NCBI GenBank assembly: GCA_947579665.1 | Contig: OX388350.1 | Coordinates: 43,557,393 to 43,621,392, forward strand | From: Sympetrum striolatum | Taxonomy: Eukaryota; Arthropoda; Insecta; Odonata; Libellulidae | Length of the DNA: 64,000 nucleotides | Direction of reading: 5' to 3' | In this document: positions 56,301-58,394 of the stretch, in pieces | How positions within the stretch are numbered: the stretch's first letter is position 1 | Layout: every line of letters begins with the position of its first letter | Translations under genes and position numbers: made by a program | The notes under the pieces: generated by a model | What the model saw: only the letters and a program-made list of their open reading frames with translations | What the model was told of the DNA's origin: nothing | The model's database searches: none

Positions 56301-56585
56301 AAAAAAATCGAAAGAAATTTCGGAAGGCTAAGAAGCTACAATTGTAACGGAAATAAATCATAGCCACAGTTTGTGTGACATGGGAAAGTCAAATTTAGTT
56401 TTGACTGATTATTTTTGAACGAATATGTTTATTTATTTTCTTTTGGTCTCGACTGATTTGCTACTTACGGCACAAATGCTCATCTTCGCCGTCTGTACAG
56501 TCACTGACGTAATCACACCTTCTGAAGTCTTCTATACACCTTCCGTCGTTACATCTGAATCTATCTTCTTCACATTCGTCGGATT
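784..56585 (-). CDS. trol: Perlecan core protein (partial gene, 33 exons)
   Basis: Secreted basement-membrane heparan sulfate proteoglycan core protein. Thirty-three exons placed by hand join in one frame (4100 nt, 1366 complete codons) and encode 25 LDLa modules, an Ig domain, 3 LDLa modules, a second Ig domain and the start of a laminin EGF-like module. The identity rests on this domain order and on strings typical of perlecan, such as [12 protein letters not shown] and GRLEMPNIQ in the first Ig, [13 protein letters not shown] in the second, and CFCFGV just before the expected laminin IV domain. The first visible exon begins in phase 1, so the signal peptide and any upstream exons lie to its right; the laminin, further Ig and LG regions lie left of base 1. 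Heparan sulfate attachment sites cannot be assigned from this part. Introns run from about 0.2 kb to 5.4 kb and hold many mobile elements. Confidence 0.93.
1405..1575. mobile_element. Head-to-head pair of tRNA-derived SINE sequences
   Basis: The minus strand of 1405-1501 carries a tRNA-like head with an A-box-like TAGTTCAGTGGTTAGAAC and a B-box-like GGTTTGACTCC, then CAGCCAAGTCA and an A/T-rich tail. At 1521-1575 the same B-box end and tail (AAGTCCCAGCCAAGTCACT) appear on the plus strand, so the segment begins and ends with an inverted repeat of about 30 nt. It sits in the intron between the two halves of the second Ig domain. It is not a functional tRNA: no acceptor stem pairs. Confidence 0.7.
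1650..1837 (-). CDS. trol: Perlecan exon: first half of second Ig domain
   Basis: 188 nt, phase 1 in and phase 0 out. After a proline-rich lead-in ([13 protein letters not shown]) it reads [17 protein letters not shown], the B and C strands with the first Ig cysteine and the core tryptophan, then RLNWGHVP and a GTLTCPS end. The partner cysteine is in exon 784-1005. The minus strand has two in-frame acceptors six bases apart (CAG at 1838-1840 and at 1832-1834). I chose the outer one; the inner would drop two residues. Confidence 0.93.
2389..2634 (-). CDS. trol: Perlecan exon: two LDLa modules
   Basis: 246 nt, phase 1 to 1, 82 residues. It is the only exon here with two modules. The first runs from CEPNEYRC to [10 protein letters not shown]; a short VAIPGSP linker follows; the second runs from CKYNEHLC to [10 protein letters not shown]. 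Each has six cysteines and the full acidic calcium site (CDSEDDC, CDGETDC and SDE). It is the last LDLa exon before the second Ig domain. The fusion could come from loss of an intron or be the ancestral state. Confidence 0.95.
2635..3346. other. Intron, nothing recognised
   Basis: AT-rich intron of about 0.7 kb between two LDLa exons. I see no coding segment and no clear repeat on either strand. Confidence 0.5.
3347..3484 (-). CDS. trol: Perlecan exon: LDLa module after the first Ig domain
   Basis: 138 nt, phase 1 to 1, 46 residues. A proline- and threonine-rich lead-in ([10 protein letters not shown]) is followed by one module, CGLNEATC to [10 protein letters not shown], with CDGRIDC supplying calcium-site acids. 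The lead-in is longer than in the main LDLa array and acts as a hinge after the Ig domain. Acceptor ATTTTAG and donor GTAAGTGC. Confidence 0.94.
3485..5250. other. Intron, nothing recognised
   Basis: AT-rich intron of 1.8 kb. Open frames at 3510-3716, 3601-4005, 4057-4275 and 4118-4354 have low-complexity, AT-driven composition and no domain I recognise. Confidence 0.5.
5251..5298 (-). CDS. trol: Perlecan microexon: Ig-LDLa linker
   Basis: 48 nt, phase 1 to 1, 16 residues reading [15 protein letters not shown] after the split codon. Acceptor AAACAAACAG and donor GTACTTTC. It links the first Ig domain to the next LDLa exon and carries a possible N-glycosylation sequon (N-G-S). It has no domain to confirm it. 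The call rests on matching phase, both splice sites and its position, so it is less certain than the LDLa exons. Confidence 0.7.
5731..5824 (-). CDS. trol: Perlecan exon: second half of first Ig domain
   Basis: 94 nt, phase 0 in and phase 1 out, 31 residues. [15 protein letters not shown] is the F strand with the second Ig cysteine, followed by the G strand ([10 protein letters not shown]). It completes the domain started in 6839-6972. Acceptor TTTTTCATTAG and donor GTAAGTAA. Confidence 0.94.
5825..6838. other. Intron splitting the first Ig domain, nothing recognised
   Basis: 1.0-kb AT-rich phase-0 intron. No open frame with domain content and no recognisable repeat. Confidence 0.5.
6839..6972 (-). 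CDS. trol: Perlecan exon: first half of first Ig domain
   Basis: 134 nt, phase 1 in and phase 0 out. [19 protein letters not shown] holds the first Ig cysteine and core tryptophan; [19 protein letters not shown] follows. This wording is strongly conserved in arthropod perlecans. The donor is GTTGGTTA, weaker than most donors in this gene. The acceptor (CAAAACCAG) has a poor pyrimidine tract, but no other AG keeps the frame. Confidence 0.94.
6973..9249. other. Intron with one SINE fragment
   Basis: 2.3-kb AT-rich intron. Apart from the short SINE insertion at 8380-8431 I see no coding segment or structured repeat. Confidence 0.5.
8380..8431 (+). mobile_element. 5'-truncated tRNA-SINE with 12-bp target duplication
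   Basis: The 52-bp insert begins GACCTGGG-TTCGAGTCCC (an intact RNA polymerase III B box) and ends in the same tail as the SINE at 1521-1575. It is flanked by perfect direct copies of TTCTATAATTAG at 8368-8379 and 8432-8443. The truncated 5' end and the target duplication fit target-primed reverse transcription. Confidence 0.85.
9250..9309 (-). CDS. trol: Perlecan exon: linker into first Ig domain
   Basis: 60 nt, phase 1 to 1, 20 residues: [16 protein letters not shown] is the A strand that precedes REVVFQC in perlecan Ig domains. The acceptor is a tandem CAGCAG on the minus strand (9308-9313). Using the inner CAG would drop one residue and keep the frame. Donor GTAAGTAT. Confidence 0.92.
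9310..11146. other. Intron, nothing firmly recognised
   Basis: 1.8-kb intron. Around 10380-10460 a CGACGTATAAGTCGATCC stretch and AAGGGTTAAA look like remnants of a DNA transposon end, but no partner end is clear. No coding segment seen. Confidence 0.4.
11147..11266 (-). CDS. trol: Perlecan exon: LDLa module 25
   Basis: 120 nt, phase 1 to 1, 40 residues. One module, CGWNEFRC to [10 protein letters not shown], with CDGKQDC. The middle segment is CEGGPC, with glycine where most modules have aspartate. Last module of the main array, just before the Ig linker. Donor GTAAGTTA; the acceptor (GGCACAATAG) has few pyrimidines. Confidence 0.95.
11267..12575. other. Intron, nothing recognised
   Basis: 1.3-kb AT-rich intron without a coding segment or recognised repeat. 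Confidence 0.5.
12576..12710 (-). CDS. trol: Perlecan exon: LDLa module 24
   Basis: 135 nt, phase 1 to 1. A short alanine- and proline-rich lead-in (PATPAPVR) precedes [14 protein letters not shown] to [17 protein letters not shown] gives the calcium-site acids. The loop between cysteines 2 and 3 has one residue more than the usual DG loop. Donor GTAAG directly after the last cysteine codon. Confidence 0.95.
12711..14139. other. Intron, nothing recognised
   Basis: 1.4-kb AT-rich intron. The open frame at 13669-13908 (plus) shows no domain. Confidence 0.5.
14140..14247 (-). CDS. trol: Perlecan exon: LDLa module 23
   Basis: 108 nt, phase 1 to 1, one of the shortest modules. [13 protein letters not shown] to [10 protein letters not shown]. 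The calcium segment reads CNNRYDC: the usual first aspartate after cysteine 4 is asparagine, while D before cysteine 5 and SDE are kept. Donor GTATGTAT. Confidence 0.95.
14248..15396. other. Intron, nothing recognised
   Basis: 1.15-kb AT-rich intron. The minus-strand open frame at 14291-14554 is AT-driven, with no domain. Confidence 0.5.
15397..15519 (-). CDS. trol: Perlecan exon: LDLa module 22
   Basis: 123 nt, phase 1 to 1. [13 protein letters not shown] to [10 protein letters not shown], with CDGLYDC. The calcium-site acids are complete. The donor GTTAGACT departs from the GTAAG/GTATG forms used elsewhere and may be weak. Acceptor TTTGCAG. Confidence 0.94.
15520..17638. other. Intron with a hAT MITE
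   Basis: 2.1-kb AT-rich intron. The only structured element I see is the MITE at 16942-17195. Confidence 0.5.
16942..17195. mobile_element. hAT-type MITE, 254 bp
   Basis: Ends CATAGGTTTCCAAAC and GGGAACCTATG form imperfect terminal inverted repeats. The flanks are perfect 8-bp duplications, ATCTAAAG, at 16934-16941 and 17196-17203. CA...TG ends with an 8-bp target duplication are the hAT superfamily pattern. No coding capacity. A related fragment lies near 43214-43260. Confidence 0.85.
17639..17749 (-). CDS. trol: Perlecan exon: LDLa module 21 (duplicate of module 20)
   Basis: 111 nt, phase 1 to 1. [13 protein letters not shown] to [10 protein letters not shown] with CDRRTDC. It differs from the module at 18536-18646 at about a dozen nucleotides and five residues by eye. 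Intron sequence on both sides of the two exons also aligns, so this is a genomic tandem duplication with a unit of about 0.9 kb. Donor GTAAGAATCC is the same in both copies. Confidence 0.96.
17750..18535. other. Intron between duplicated exons, with empty insertion site
   Basis: Bases 17750-17840 align with 18647-18690 plus 19691-19760 of the next intron. The TTAA at 17794-17797 is the unoccupied version of the piggyBac-like insertion site there. Near 18360-18440 the palindrome GGGTCAAATTGACCCC and AAGGGTTAA may be an old transposon end. Confidence 0.6.
18536..18646 (-). CDS. trol: Perlecan exon: LDLa module 20 (duplicate of module 21)
   Basis: 111 nt, phase 1 to 1. [13 protein letters not shown] to [10 protein letters not shown] with CDRRTDC. 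It is the closest paralogue of the module at 17639-17749; residue changes are A/E, S/T, A/S, V/G and Q/R. Acceptor TTTCTTTGTAG and donor GTAAGAATCC. Confidence 0.96.
18695..19690. mobile_element. piggyBac-like element in a duplicated intron
   Basis: The ends AACTAGAAGGACAG and CTGTCCTTCTAGTG are inverted repeats, flanked by TAAA (18691-18694) and TTAA (19691-19694). Removing it restores the paralogous intron at 17794-17797, an intact TTAA. The interior matches the reverse complement of the element at 43840-44240 in several blocks and holds a foldback insertion. A plus-strand frame at 19215-19523 has two CxxC-like cysteines but no recognisable transposase. Confidence 0.75.
18977..19142. mobile_element. 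Foldback MITE nested in the piggyBac-like element
   Basis: Arms 19019-19061 and 19100-19142 are inverted copies about 43 nt long with one mismatch (starting TGCAGAATGAAAACACTT). CATCATTTATAT occurs on both sides (18965-18976 and 19141-19152). In the related element at 43840-44240 this sequence is uninterrupted, so the segment is an insertion. Confidence 0.75.
19780..20205 (+). mobile_element. Non-LTR retrotransposon 3' end
   Basis: Frames across 19780-20040 contain eroded pieces like the C-terminus of a LINE reverse transcriptase (for example [10 protein letters not shown]). An AT-rich 3' UTR ends in TAATAAATTTGAATTTGAAT. The stretch GTTTGACAATGCCTATACTA to the end recurs at 42900-43000. The insert stops right at the splice donor of the exon at 20206. 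Confidence 0.65.
20206..20328 (-). CDS. trol: Perlecan exon: LDLa module 19, YDE type
   Basis: 123 nt, phase 1 to 1. [14 protein letters not shown] to [10 protein letters not shown] with CDRFRDC. It belongs to the CPD-Q/R-x-T-C group; SDE is replaced by YDE. The donor GTATTCAAATTC is formed partly by the tail of the LINE insertion that abuts the exon. Acceptor TTATCTTTTCAG. Confidence 0.95.
20329..22570. other. Intron, nothing recognised
   Basis: 2.2-kb AT-rich intron with no coding segment or structured repeat that I can identify. Confidence 0.5.
22571..22693 (-). CDS. trol: Perlecan exon: LDLa module 18, WDE type
   Basis: 123 nt, phase 1 to 1. [14 protein letters not shown] to [10 protein letters not shown] with CDREWDC. 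The serine of the canonical SDE is tryptophan. The six cysteines and the acidic residues are kept. Ends with YP before donor GTTTGTTA, as do modules 15 and 16 (YP/FP). Confidence 0.95.
23228..25812 (-). mobile_element. hAT-like DNA transposon, 2585 bp, decayed
   Basis: The ends read CAAGGGCGTCGCCAG and CTGGCGACGCCCATG (imperfect inverted repeats), with perfect 8-bp target duplications ATTAAAGC at 23220-23227 and 25813-25820. CA...TG ends and an 8-bp duplication fit hAT. On the minus strand near 25330-25370 the frame [11 protein letters not shown] resembles the start of hAT-type TTF/ZMYM transposases (MDIRKF...). The frame then runs into a second repeat end (CAGTGGCGCAGCGAGG and a G-tract, 25262-25315), so the transposase is broken. 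It fills most of the 4-kb intron between LDLa modules 17 and 18. Confidence 0.82.
25255..25318 (-). mobile_element. End of a second DNA element nested in the hAT-like element
   Basis: Read on the minus strand: CAGTGGCGCAGCGAGG, a G-tract, TTTAGGGGTTCAAAC, then a second G-tract. It has the look of an arthropod DNA-transposon terminus. It interrupts the transposase-like frame just after the MDIRKF start. I did not find its other end. Confidence 0.45.
26305..26352. repeat. (TA)n microsatellite
   Basis: An uninterrupted TA run at 26305-26339 followed by TATATA-rich remnants, inside the intron between LDLa modules 17 and 18. The tyrosine/isoleucine frames across it are artefacts. Confidence 0.95.
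26727..26843 (-). CDS. trol: Perlecan exon: LDLa module 17
   Basis: 117 nt, phase 1 to 1. [14 protein letters not shown] to [10 protein letters not shown] with CDRTRDC. It has the CPDQRTC signature of this block but keeps the canonical SDE, unlike modules 15, 16, 18 and 19. Acceptor TTTTTTATAG and donor GTATGTTA. Confidence 0.95.
27149..27271 (-). CDS. trol: Perlecan exon: LDLa module 16, WDE type
   Basis: 123 nt, phase 1 to 1. [14 protein letters not shown] to [10 protein letters not shown] with CDRVRDC. SDE is replaced by WDE. The aromatic of the usual NEF segment is isoleucine (HEI). Donor GTGTGTTC, acceptor TTACTAG. Confidence 0.95.
27272..28459. other. Intron, nothing firmly recognised
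   Basis: 1.2-kb intron. A stretch with repeated AAGTTGTCA words at 27510-27660 may be an old dispersed repeat. No coding segment seen. Confidence 0.4.
28460..28579 (-). CDS. trol: Perlecan exon: LDLa module 15, WDE type
   Basis: 120 nt, phase 1 to 1. [14 protein letters not shown] to [10 protein letters not shown] with CDSFRDC. SDE is replaced by WDE; RYP follows. It is closest in wording to module 16. Acceptor CTCTCACTAG and donor GTGTGTTT. Confidence 0.95.
28580..29568. other. Intron with an imperfect internal direct repeat
   Basis: 1.0-kb AT-rich intron. Bases 29234-29335 and 29379-29485 are related: both contain AAACATTTAAGG, ACAAATGATAAAA, GGCTTTTG-GGAGTTAAAAAC and TT-CTGGAATA, so a segment of about 100 bp is tandemly duplicated. 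Confidence 0.6.
29569..29676 (-). CDS. trol: Perlecan exon: LDLa module 14
   Basis: 108 nt, phase 1 to 1. [13 protein letters not shown] to [10 protein letters not shown] with CDRFNDC. Canonical module with a full calcium site. Donor GTAAGTGA. Confidence 0.95.
29677..31107. other. Intron, nothing recognised
   Basis: 1.4-kb AT-rich intron without coding content or a recognisable repeat. Confidence 0.5.
31108..31227 (-). CDS. trol: Perlecan exon: LDLa module 13
   Basis: 120 nt, phase 1 to 1. [13 protein letters not shown] to [10 protein letters not shown]. The calcium segment reads CNGHPEC: both usual aspartates are changed (to N and E), while SDE is kept. Acceptor GTCTGGACAG and donor GTATGAAG. 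Confidence 0.95.
31527..31637 (-). CDS. trol: Perlecan exon: LDLa module 12
   Basis: 111 nt, phase 1 to 1. [13 protein letters not shown] to [10 protein letters not shown] with CDGHIDC. Canonical. The 299-nt intron to module 13 is the shortest between LDLa exons. Acceptor CCCTTTTCAAAG and donor GTATGTAT. Confidence 0.95.
32177..32293 (-). CDS. trol: Perlecan exon: LDLa module 11
   Basis: 117 nt, phase 1 to 1. [13 protein letters not shown] to [10 protein letters not shown] with CDRIFDC; a basic segment (MKKSKK) lies between cysteines 3 and 4. The acceptor is ATTATGAAG, where AAG replaces the usual CAG/TAG. Confidence 0.93.
32294..34034. other. Intron, nothing recognised
   Basis: 1.7-kb AT-rich intron. 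Minus-strand frames at 32552-32779, 33318-33500 and 33581-33766 are hydrophobic and AT-driven, without a domain. Confidence 0.5.
34035..34154 (-). CDS. trol: Perlecan exon: LDLa module 10
   Basis: 120 nt, phase 1 to 1. [13 protein letters not shown] to [10 protein letters not shown] with CDSEPDC. An unusually acidic C-terminal loop (DNDDEQD) replaces DGSDE. Acceptor TATTTCTTCCAG and donor GTGTGTTT. Confidence 0.95.
34700..35290 (+). mobile_element. Non-LTR retrotransposon 3' end (reverse transcriptase tail and UTR)
   Basis: The plus-strand frame 34800-35003 reads [19 protein letters not shown]...[11 protein letters not shown] and stops. It matches the usual LINE pattern of S-D-I-H-x-Y-x-x-R followed by K-L-Y-N-x-L-P near the C-terminus of the reverse transcriptase ORF. 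Upstream (34735-34799) a YIY stretch in another frame continues it after a frameshift near a TA-rich run. The 3' UTR ends about 35290 in CTAAATAAATCC and a few ATCT repeats. Dead copy. Confidence 0.8.
36509..36631 (-). CDS. trol: Perlecan exon: LDLa module 9
   Basis: 123 nt, phase 1 to 1. [13 protein letters not shown] to [10 protein letters not shown]. The calcium segment is CDGIDQC: the aspartate before cysteine 5 is glutamine, and SDE is KDE. Acceptor AATCTTGCTAG and donor GTATGTTT. Confidence 0.95.
36632..39275. other. Long intron, nothing recognised
   Basis: 2.6-kb intron, very AT-rich. Neither strand shows a coding segment, LDLa motif or structured repeat that I can support. Confidence 0.5.
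39276..39422 (-). CDS. trol: Perlecan exon: LDLa module 8, divergent
   Basis: 147 nt, phase 1 to 1, the longest single-module exon of the array. [14 protein letters not shown], then CDGVFHC, then [12 protein letters not shown]. Trp replaces the usual Phe; the aspartate before cysteine 5 is His; and the last cysteine lies two residues further from SDE than usual. Acceptor TGCTTTAG and donor GTATATTT. Confidence 0.9.
39423..42537. other. Long intron with a MITE
   Basis: 3.1-kb intron. Apart from the inverted-repeat element at 40763-41105 I see no gene. Open frames at 39863-40072, 40024-40245 and 41452-41685 lack domains. Confidence 0.5.
40763..41105. mobile_element. MITE with GACGGCATATAAGA-type inverted repeats
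   Basis: The left end CCGTATTTGACGGCATATAA is matched by the right end, whose reverse complement starts CCGAATTTGACGGCATATAA, over about 25 nt. The right end repeats the ATATAAGAC word twice. About 340 bp, with no coding capacity I recognise. The superfamily is not assigned because the target duplication is unclear. Confidence 0.7.
42538..42648 (-). CDS. trol: Perlecan exon: LDLa module 7
   Basis: 111 nt, phase 1 to 1. [13 protein letters not shown] to [10 protein letters not shown] with CDSYNDC. The DGSDE loop is QNEDE, so the first loop aspartate is missing. Acceptor CCCATTAG and donor GTAAGTAA. Confidence 0.95.
42840..43010 (+). mobile_element. Second copy of the LINE 3' tail seen at 19990-20205
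   Basis: Shares TTTTCCACTTCCTTTA, GTTTGACAATGCCTAT and GTAGTCCTTGG-TTAATAAATTT with the insert that ends at 20205, in the same orientation. Only the 3' UTR remains. Confidence 0.7.
43214..43330. mobile_element. Fragment of the hAT MITE family
   Basis: GAGGTTCACAAGCTTC...GAGGACCCCTTTTTA resembles the left part of the MITE at 16942-17195 (GTTTCCAAAC...ATGGACCCTTTTTA). The other end is missing. Confidence 0.4.
43333..43770 (+). mobile_element. Non-LTR retrotransposon 3' end, second family
   Basis: The plus-strand frame 43333-43488 reads [19 protein letters not shown]...[11 protein letters not shown] and then stops. This is the common LINE C-terminus (S-F-x-N-R-x-I-x-x-W-N, then V-x-x-F-K-x-x-L). 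The following UTR holds TTTTGTAA-TAATATTAATG repeats and a GC-rich block with GGAGGGGTTTCCCTCC, ending near 43770 in GAATAAATATATGAAA. 5'-truncated. Confidence 0.8.
43840..44240. mobile_element. piggyBac-like MITE, 401 bp
   Basis: Ends CACCAAGAAGGATGG and CCATCCTTCTAGAG are inverted; TTAA follows at 44241-44244 and TTTA precedes at 43836-43839. The interior aligns in inverted orientation with the element at 18695-19690 but lacks its foldback insertion. Confidence 0.7.
44424..44543 (-). CDS. trol: Perlecan exon: LDLa module 6, weak calcium site
   Basis: 120 nt, phase 1 to 1. [13 protein letters not shown] to [10 protein letters not shown]. The calcium segment is CNDIPEC and the loop is GGEDE, so several of the usual acidic or loop positions are changed. 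The six cysteines are intact. Acceptor GGTTTATGCAG and donor GTAAGTTA. Confidence 0.95.
44953..45522. mobile_element. piggyBac-like MITE, 570 bp
   Basis: Flanked by perfect TTAA at 44949-44952 and 45523-45526. Ends CCCTCCGTCAGTCGCGC and GCGCGACTGATGAAAGG are inverted repeats; piggyBac elements typically begin CCCT or CCYT next to TTAA. Different family from 43840-44240. The plus-strand frame at 44927-45127 crosses the end and is not a gene. Confidence 0.82.
46100..46340 (+). mobile_element. Probable non-LTR 3' UTR
   Basis: GGTGGAAGAGAGGCCCAATG, then GGGCTTAACCTCGCCAATAA and AGGGTCAAAGTAACTAACTG, looks like the 3' end of an insect LINE (GAGGCC...CCAATAAA). No coding part is left. It ends about 30 bases from the LDLa exon at 46371. 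Confidence 0.5.
46371..46484 (-). CDS. trol: Perlecan exon: LDLa module 5
   Basis: 114 nt, phase 1 to 1. [13 protein letters not shown] to [10 protein letters not shown]. The calcium segment is CNGARDC (first Asp changed to Asn). Acceptor TTTAAATTTCAG and donor GTAAGATA. Confidence 0.95.
47442..47549 (-). CDS. trol: Perlecan exon: LDLa module 4
   Basis: 108 nt, phase 1 to 1. [13 protein letters not shown] to [10 protein letters not shown]. In CDGISHC the aspartate before cysteine 5 is histidine. Acceptor ATTTTTGCAG; donor GTATGCAC follows the last cysteine codon plus one base. Confidence 0.95.
47550..48891. other. Intron, nothing recognised
   Basis: 1.3-kb AT-rich intron with no coding segment or clear repeat. 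Confidence 0.5.
48892..49017 (-). CDS. trol: Perlecan exon: LDLa module 3
   Basis: 126 nt, phase 1 to 1. [13 protein letters not shown] to [10 protein letters not shown] with CDSKYDC. N-G-S between cysteines 2 and 3 is a possible N-glycosylation site. Acceptor CATCTACCTCAG and donor GTAAGTTG. Confidence 0.95.
50590..50766 (-). pseudogene. Unassigned coding-like fragment
   Basis: The minus-strand frame from 50766 reads [20 protein letters not shown] and then [20 protein letters not shown] before turning into low-complexity phenylalanine runs. The composition is protein-like and clearly unlike the AT-driven frames around it. I do not recognise the family. There is no perlecan domain and the phase of any splice sites is unclear, so a transposon or retroposed gene fragment is more likely than a perlecan exon. 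Confidence 0.3.
51060..51150 (-). mobile_element. SINE-like sequence, left of the mariner relic
   Basis: On the minus strand TATGTTAGTTCAGTGGATAG (A-box-like) is followed by GGTTTCAAGTTC (B-box-like). It resembles the copies at 1405-1501 and 51750-51830 and points away from the mariner relic. Confidence 0.5.
51152..51713 (+). mobile_element. Deleted mariner-like element
   Basis: The plus-strand frame from 51341 reads [20 protein letters not shown] and, further on, [20 protein letters not shown], the N-terminal helix-turn-helix region of mariner transposases. It jumps directly to PDLAPSDFL in the next frame near 51550, the segment around the last catalytic aspartate, so the middle of the transposase is gone. 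Diverged ends CAAGGAGGTTTGG and, reversed, CGAGGGCAGTTCAG resemble inverted repeats next to a TA. Inactive. Confidence 0.75.
51750..51835 (+). mobile_element. SINE-like sequence, right of the mariner relic
   Basis: TATGTTAGTGGTTAGAAAAC (A-box-like), then GACCTGGGTTTAAGTTCC (B-box-like) and CTGTGACTATTT. It is related to the SINEs at 1405-1575 and 8380-8431. Together with 51060-51150 it brackets the mariner relic in inverted orientation. Confidence 0.6.
54382..54495 (-). CDS. trol: Perlecan exon: LDLa module 2
   Basis: 114 nt, phase 1 to 1. [14 protein letters not shown] to [10 protein letters not shown] with CDGHRDC. The loop between cysteines 2 and 3 has one extra residue. Acceptor CCACGATGCAG and donor GTAAGGGA. 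Confidence 0.94.
54687..54841. mobile_element. Foldback MITE, 155 bp
   Basis: The left arm starts CAAAGGATTGTAAGAATAAA and the right arm, reversed, starts CAAAGGTTTGTATGAATAAT. The arms pair over about 57 nt with a few mismatches and share CCACATATATATTTGAAAA at the loop side. No coding capacity. It lies in the intron between LDLa modules 1 and 2. Confidence 0.8.
55496..55529. repeat. Perfect 12-bp inverted repeat
   Basis: TCAATCCTTGGT, a 10-nt spacer (AGCCTAGGCC), then ACCAAGGATTGA. Intronic hairpin of unknown role. Confidence 0.85.
56469..56585 (-). CDS. trol: Perlecan exon: LDLa module 1, first visible exon
   Basis: 117 nt, phase 1 to 1. [13 protein letters not shown] to [10 protein letters not shown] with CDYVSDC; SDE is EDE. 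The acceptor TTTTTGTCTTTTCAG is strong. Starting in phase 1, it needs at least one more exon upstream, which I could not recognise in the remaining 7.4 kb. Confidence 0.94.
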
Positions 56586-57564
56586 CTGAAAAGACAAAAA
56601 CATAGTCATAAGGACGAAAAGTCGATGAAAAACATATTACGTATTTATTGTGGTTTAGAATCGAAAAAACTAGATTCGATCCATCCCTTGTTTAATTGAA
56701 GCTTTAGAAAGTTTAAGCGGTGAATTCCAAATAGACACGCAAAATTAATTTGCTCACAAATCTCACAAGGTGAATAGACACGGTAGGGTACCTCAGATCT
56801 AGTTAAAATTCGGTGGGAGATAATTCTCAATGTGTCATTCAGTAAGGACTCCCCTTTTGAGGTTAGCAAACGGTTTACCCGAAACAAACTCCTTTTATTC
56901 CGCGTATCTACATTAGATCCTATAGCATATTATTCGTGATTAGCCAACTGGAGGCGTACTTAGTAAGGTAAATTAACTCCGGCGGAGTAGGCCCCAAGTT
57001 CGTTCCCAGACCGTTAACTTCTTTTCTGTCTTCAATTTGACCTTTTCAACAAATATTCAGGAAAACCAATTTCATATTTATTGCATTTTCATGCACATTA
57101 AAATGTTTTTGTTATTTACTTTTTATATCCAGTATCTGACCATGATTCCGCCGCGGAAGGTTTGCATAGTCCACGTTTGGTTTGAAATGCAATTAAATAT
57201 TCTGACGAAAACCGTGTATTTTTGTATTTTTCACCAGCTAAATTTTATAAAGGGCTTTAAATCCTACATTTTTTACTGTTAAACTCAAAGAATTCATATT
57301 TCCCCAAATCTACTTTTTACTCCTAGAAATTACATTTCTGTGTACATTATTTTCCTAGTAGATACTAGATCCTATCGGAAGTATCTTATTTGAAATTAAT
57401 GCCTTATTTTTATATGCTTCTCATTATAAAACTAGGGCACGTTGAGTGAAACCCAAGCACTTTTCCTACTAACTTAAGCCAAAGAAGAGACGTAAAGAAA
57501 AGCCAACCCCAAACTGTATGGAAAGGAAAATTTGAGCACGGCAATTAATGAATTTTGTCTTAGA

Positions 57565-57700
57565 GGTTTAAAATCTCAAATCTCGTCGTCTTTGTCGGCG
57601 TTCCTCACTTCATGCACCGGTATTCGGAAGCAACAGGAAGTCTTACCAACCTTATAAGAAACGCTCAATGTATTTTTCAATAGCGTAGCTACCATCATCA
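57565..57700 (+). repeat. Dispersed repeat, copy 1
   Basis: Shares TTAGAGGTTTAAAATCTC, CGTCTTTGTCGG, GTTCCT and CACCGGTATTCGGA with 61370-61510 in the same orientation, with substitutions and small gaps. Family unknown. Confidence 0.65.
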
Positions 57701-57790
57701 GGAGTTATGAGCTTTCCGGTTATTGGAGGTATTAAATATCTGACGAAAACAGTTTGTTTCCTGTGTTGGTTAGGCAACTGGGATTTTTAG

Positions 57791-58394
57791 CCCTTTCCGA
57801 TCCAAATTTTGAAACGTAGCAAAGAAATTTACTTATTTTTTCTATTGAAAGGACTTTGAAGATGTTATTCATGTGATGAGTTCAGGCTTAACATTGTGGT
57901 AGCGAGATACAACAAAACTCATTGTTGAAAAGTAAAAGTAAAAAGTTTTCAACAATGAGTCTCGATGTATTATATGTATTCGTCATAATTCGTACAAACG
58001 TAATTTCAAACAAAAATTTTTGACATAATTCCAAATGTAATAAAGTTACATTTAGCGAAAAAAATTAAGAAAATATTTTTCGGGGCGGCTGTTTAAAACC
58101 TTAAGCATATTACGTTGAACGTTACTGAAAGAGTTTTAAAGTTTTATACGAAAAAAATTGCACTTACAGTCAATTGTTCAATAACGTAAACAAAACTGAT
58201 ACACCCTGACGATAACTCGCGAGCATGAGTATAGCAATCTTCATCTACAGCTGAAGATCATAATTTTTCTTGAACGGTGAGTCATGAAGCCTTCCTCTGG
58301 AATTATATACGACAGCTTTTGAACCCAAAAGGGCGATGGATGCTAGAGTAAAAAAGCGACGTGATTCCATTTATACTCACTGGACCGGAAAGGG
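57791..58394. mobile_element. piggyBac-like MITE, 604 bp
   Basis: The left end CCCTTTCCGATCCA follows TTAG (57787-57790). The right end TGGACCGGAAAGGG precedes TTAA (58395-58398). The ends are inverted repeats with one mismatch over 14 nt. The interior holds an internal hairpin: ACTCATTGTTGAAAA at 57917-57931 and its complement at 57946-57960. Confidence 0.72.

Noticed and set aside
56645..56887. 80-codon minus-strand frame next to the first LDLa exon as an upstream perlecan exon
   Set aside because: No signal peptide, cysteine pattern or domain, and no phase-1 donor that would join to 56585.
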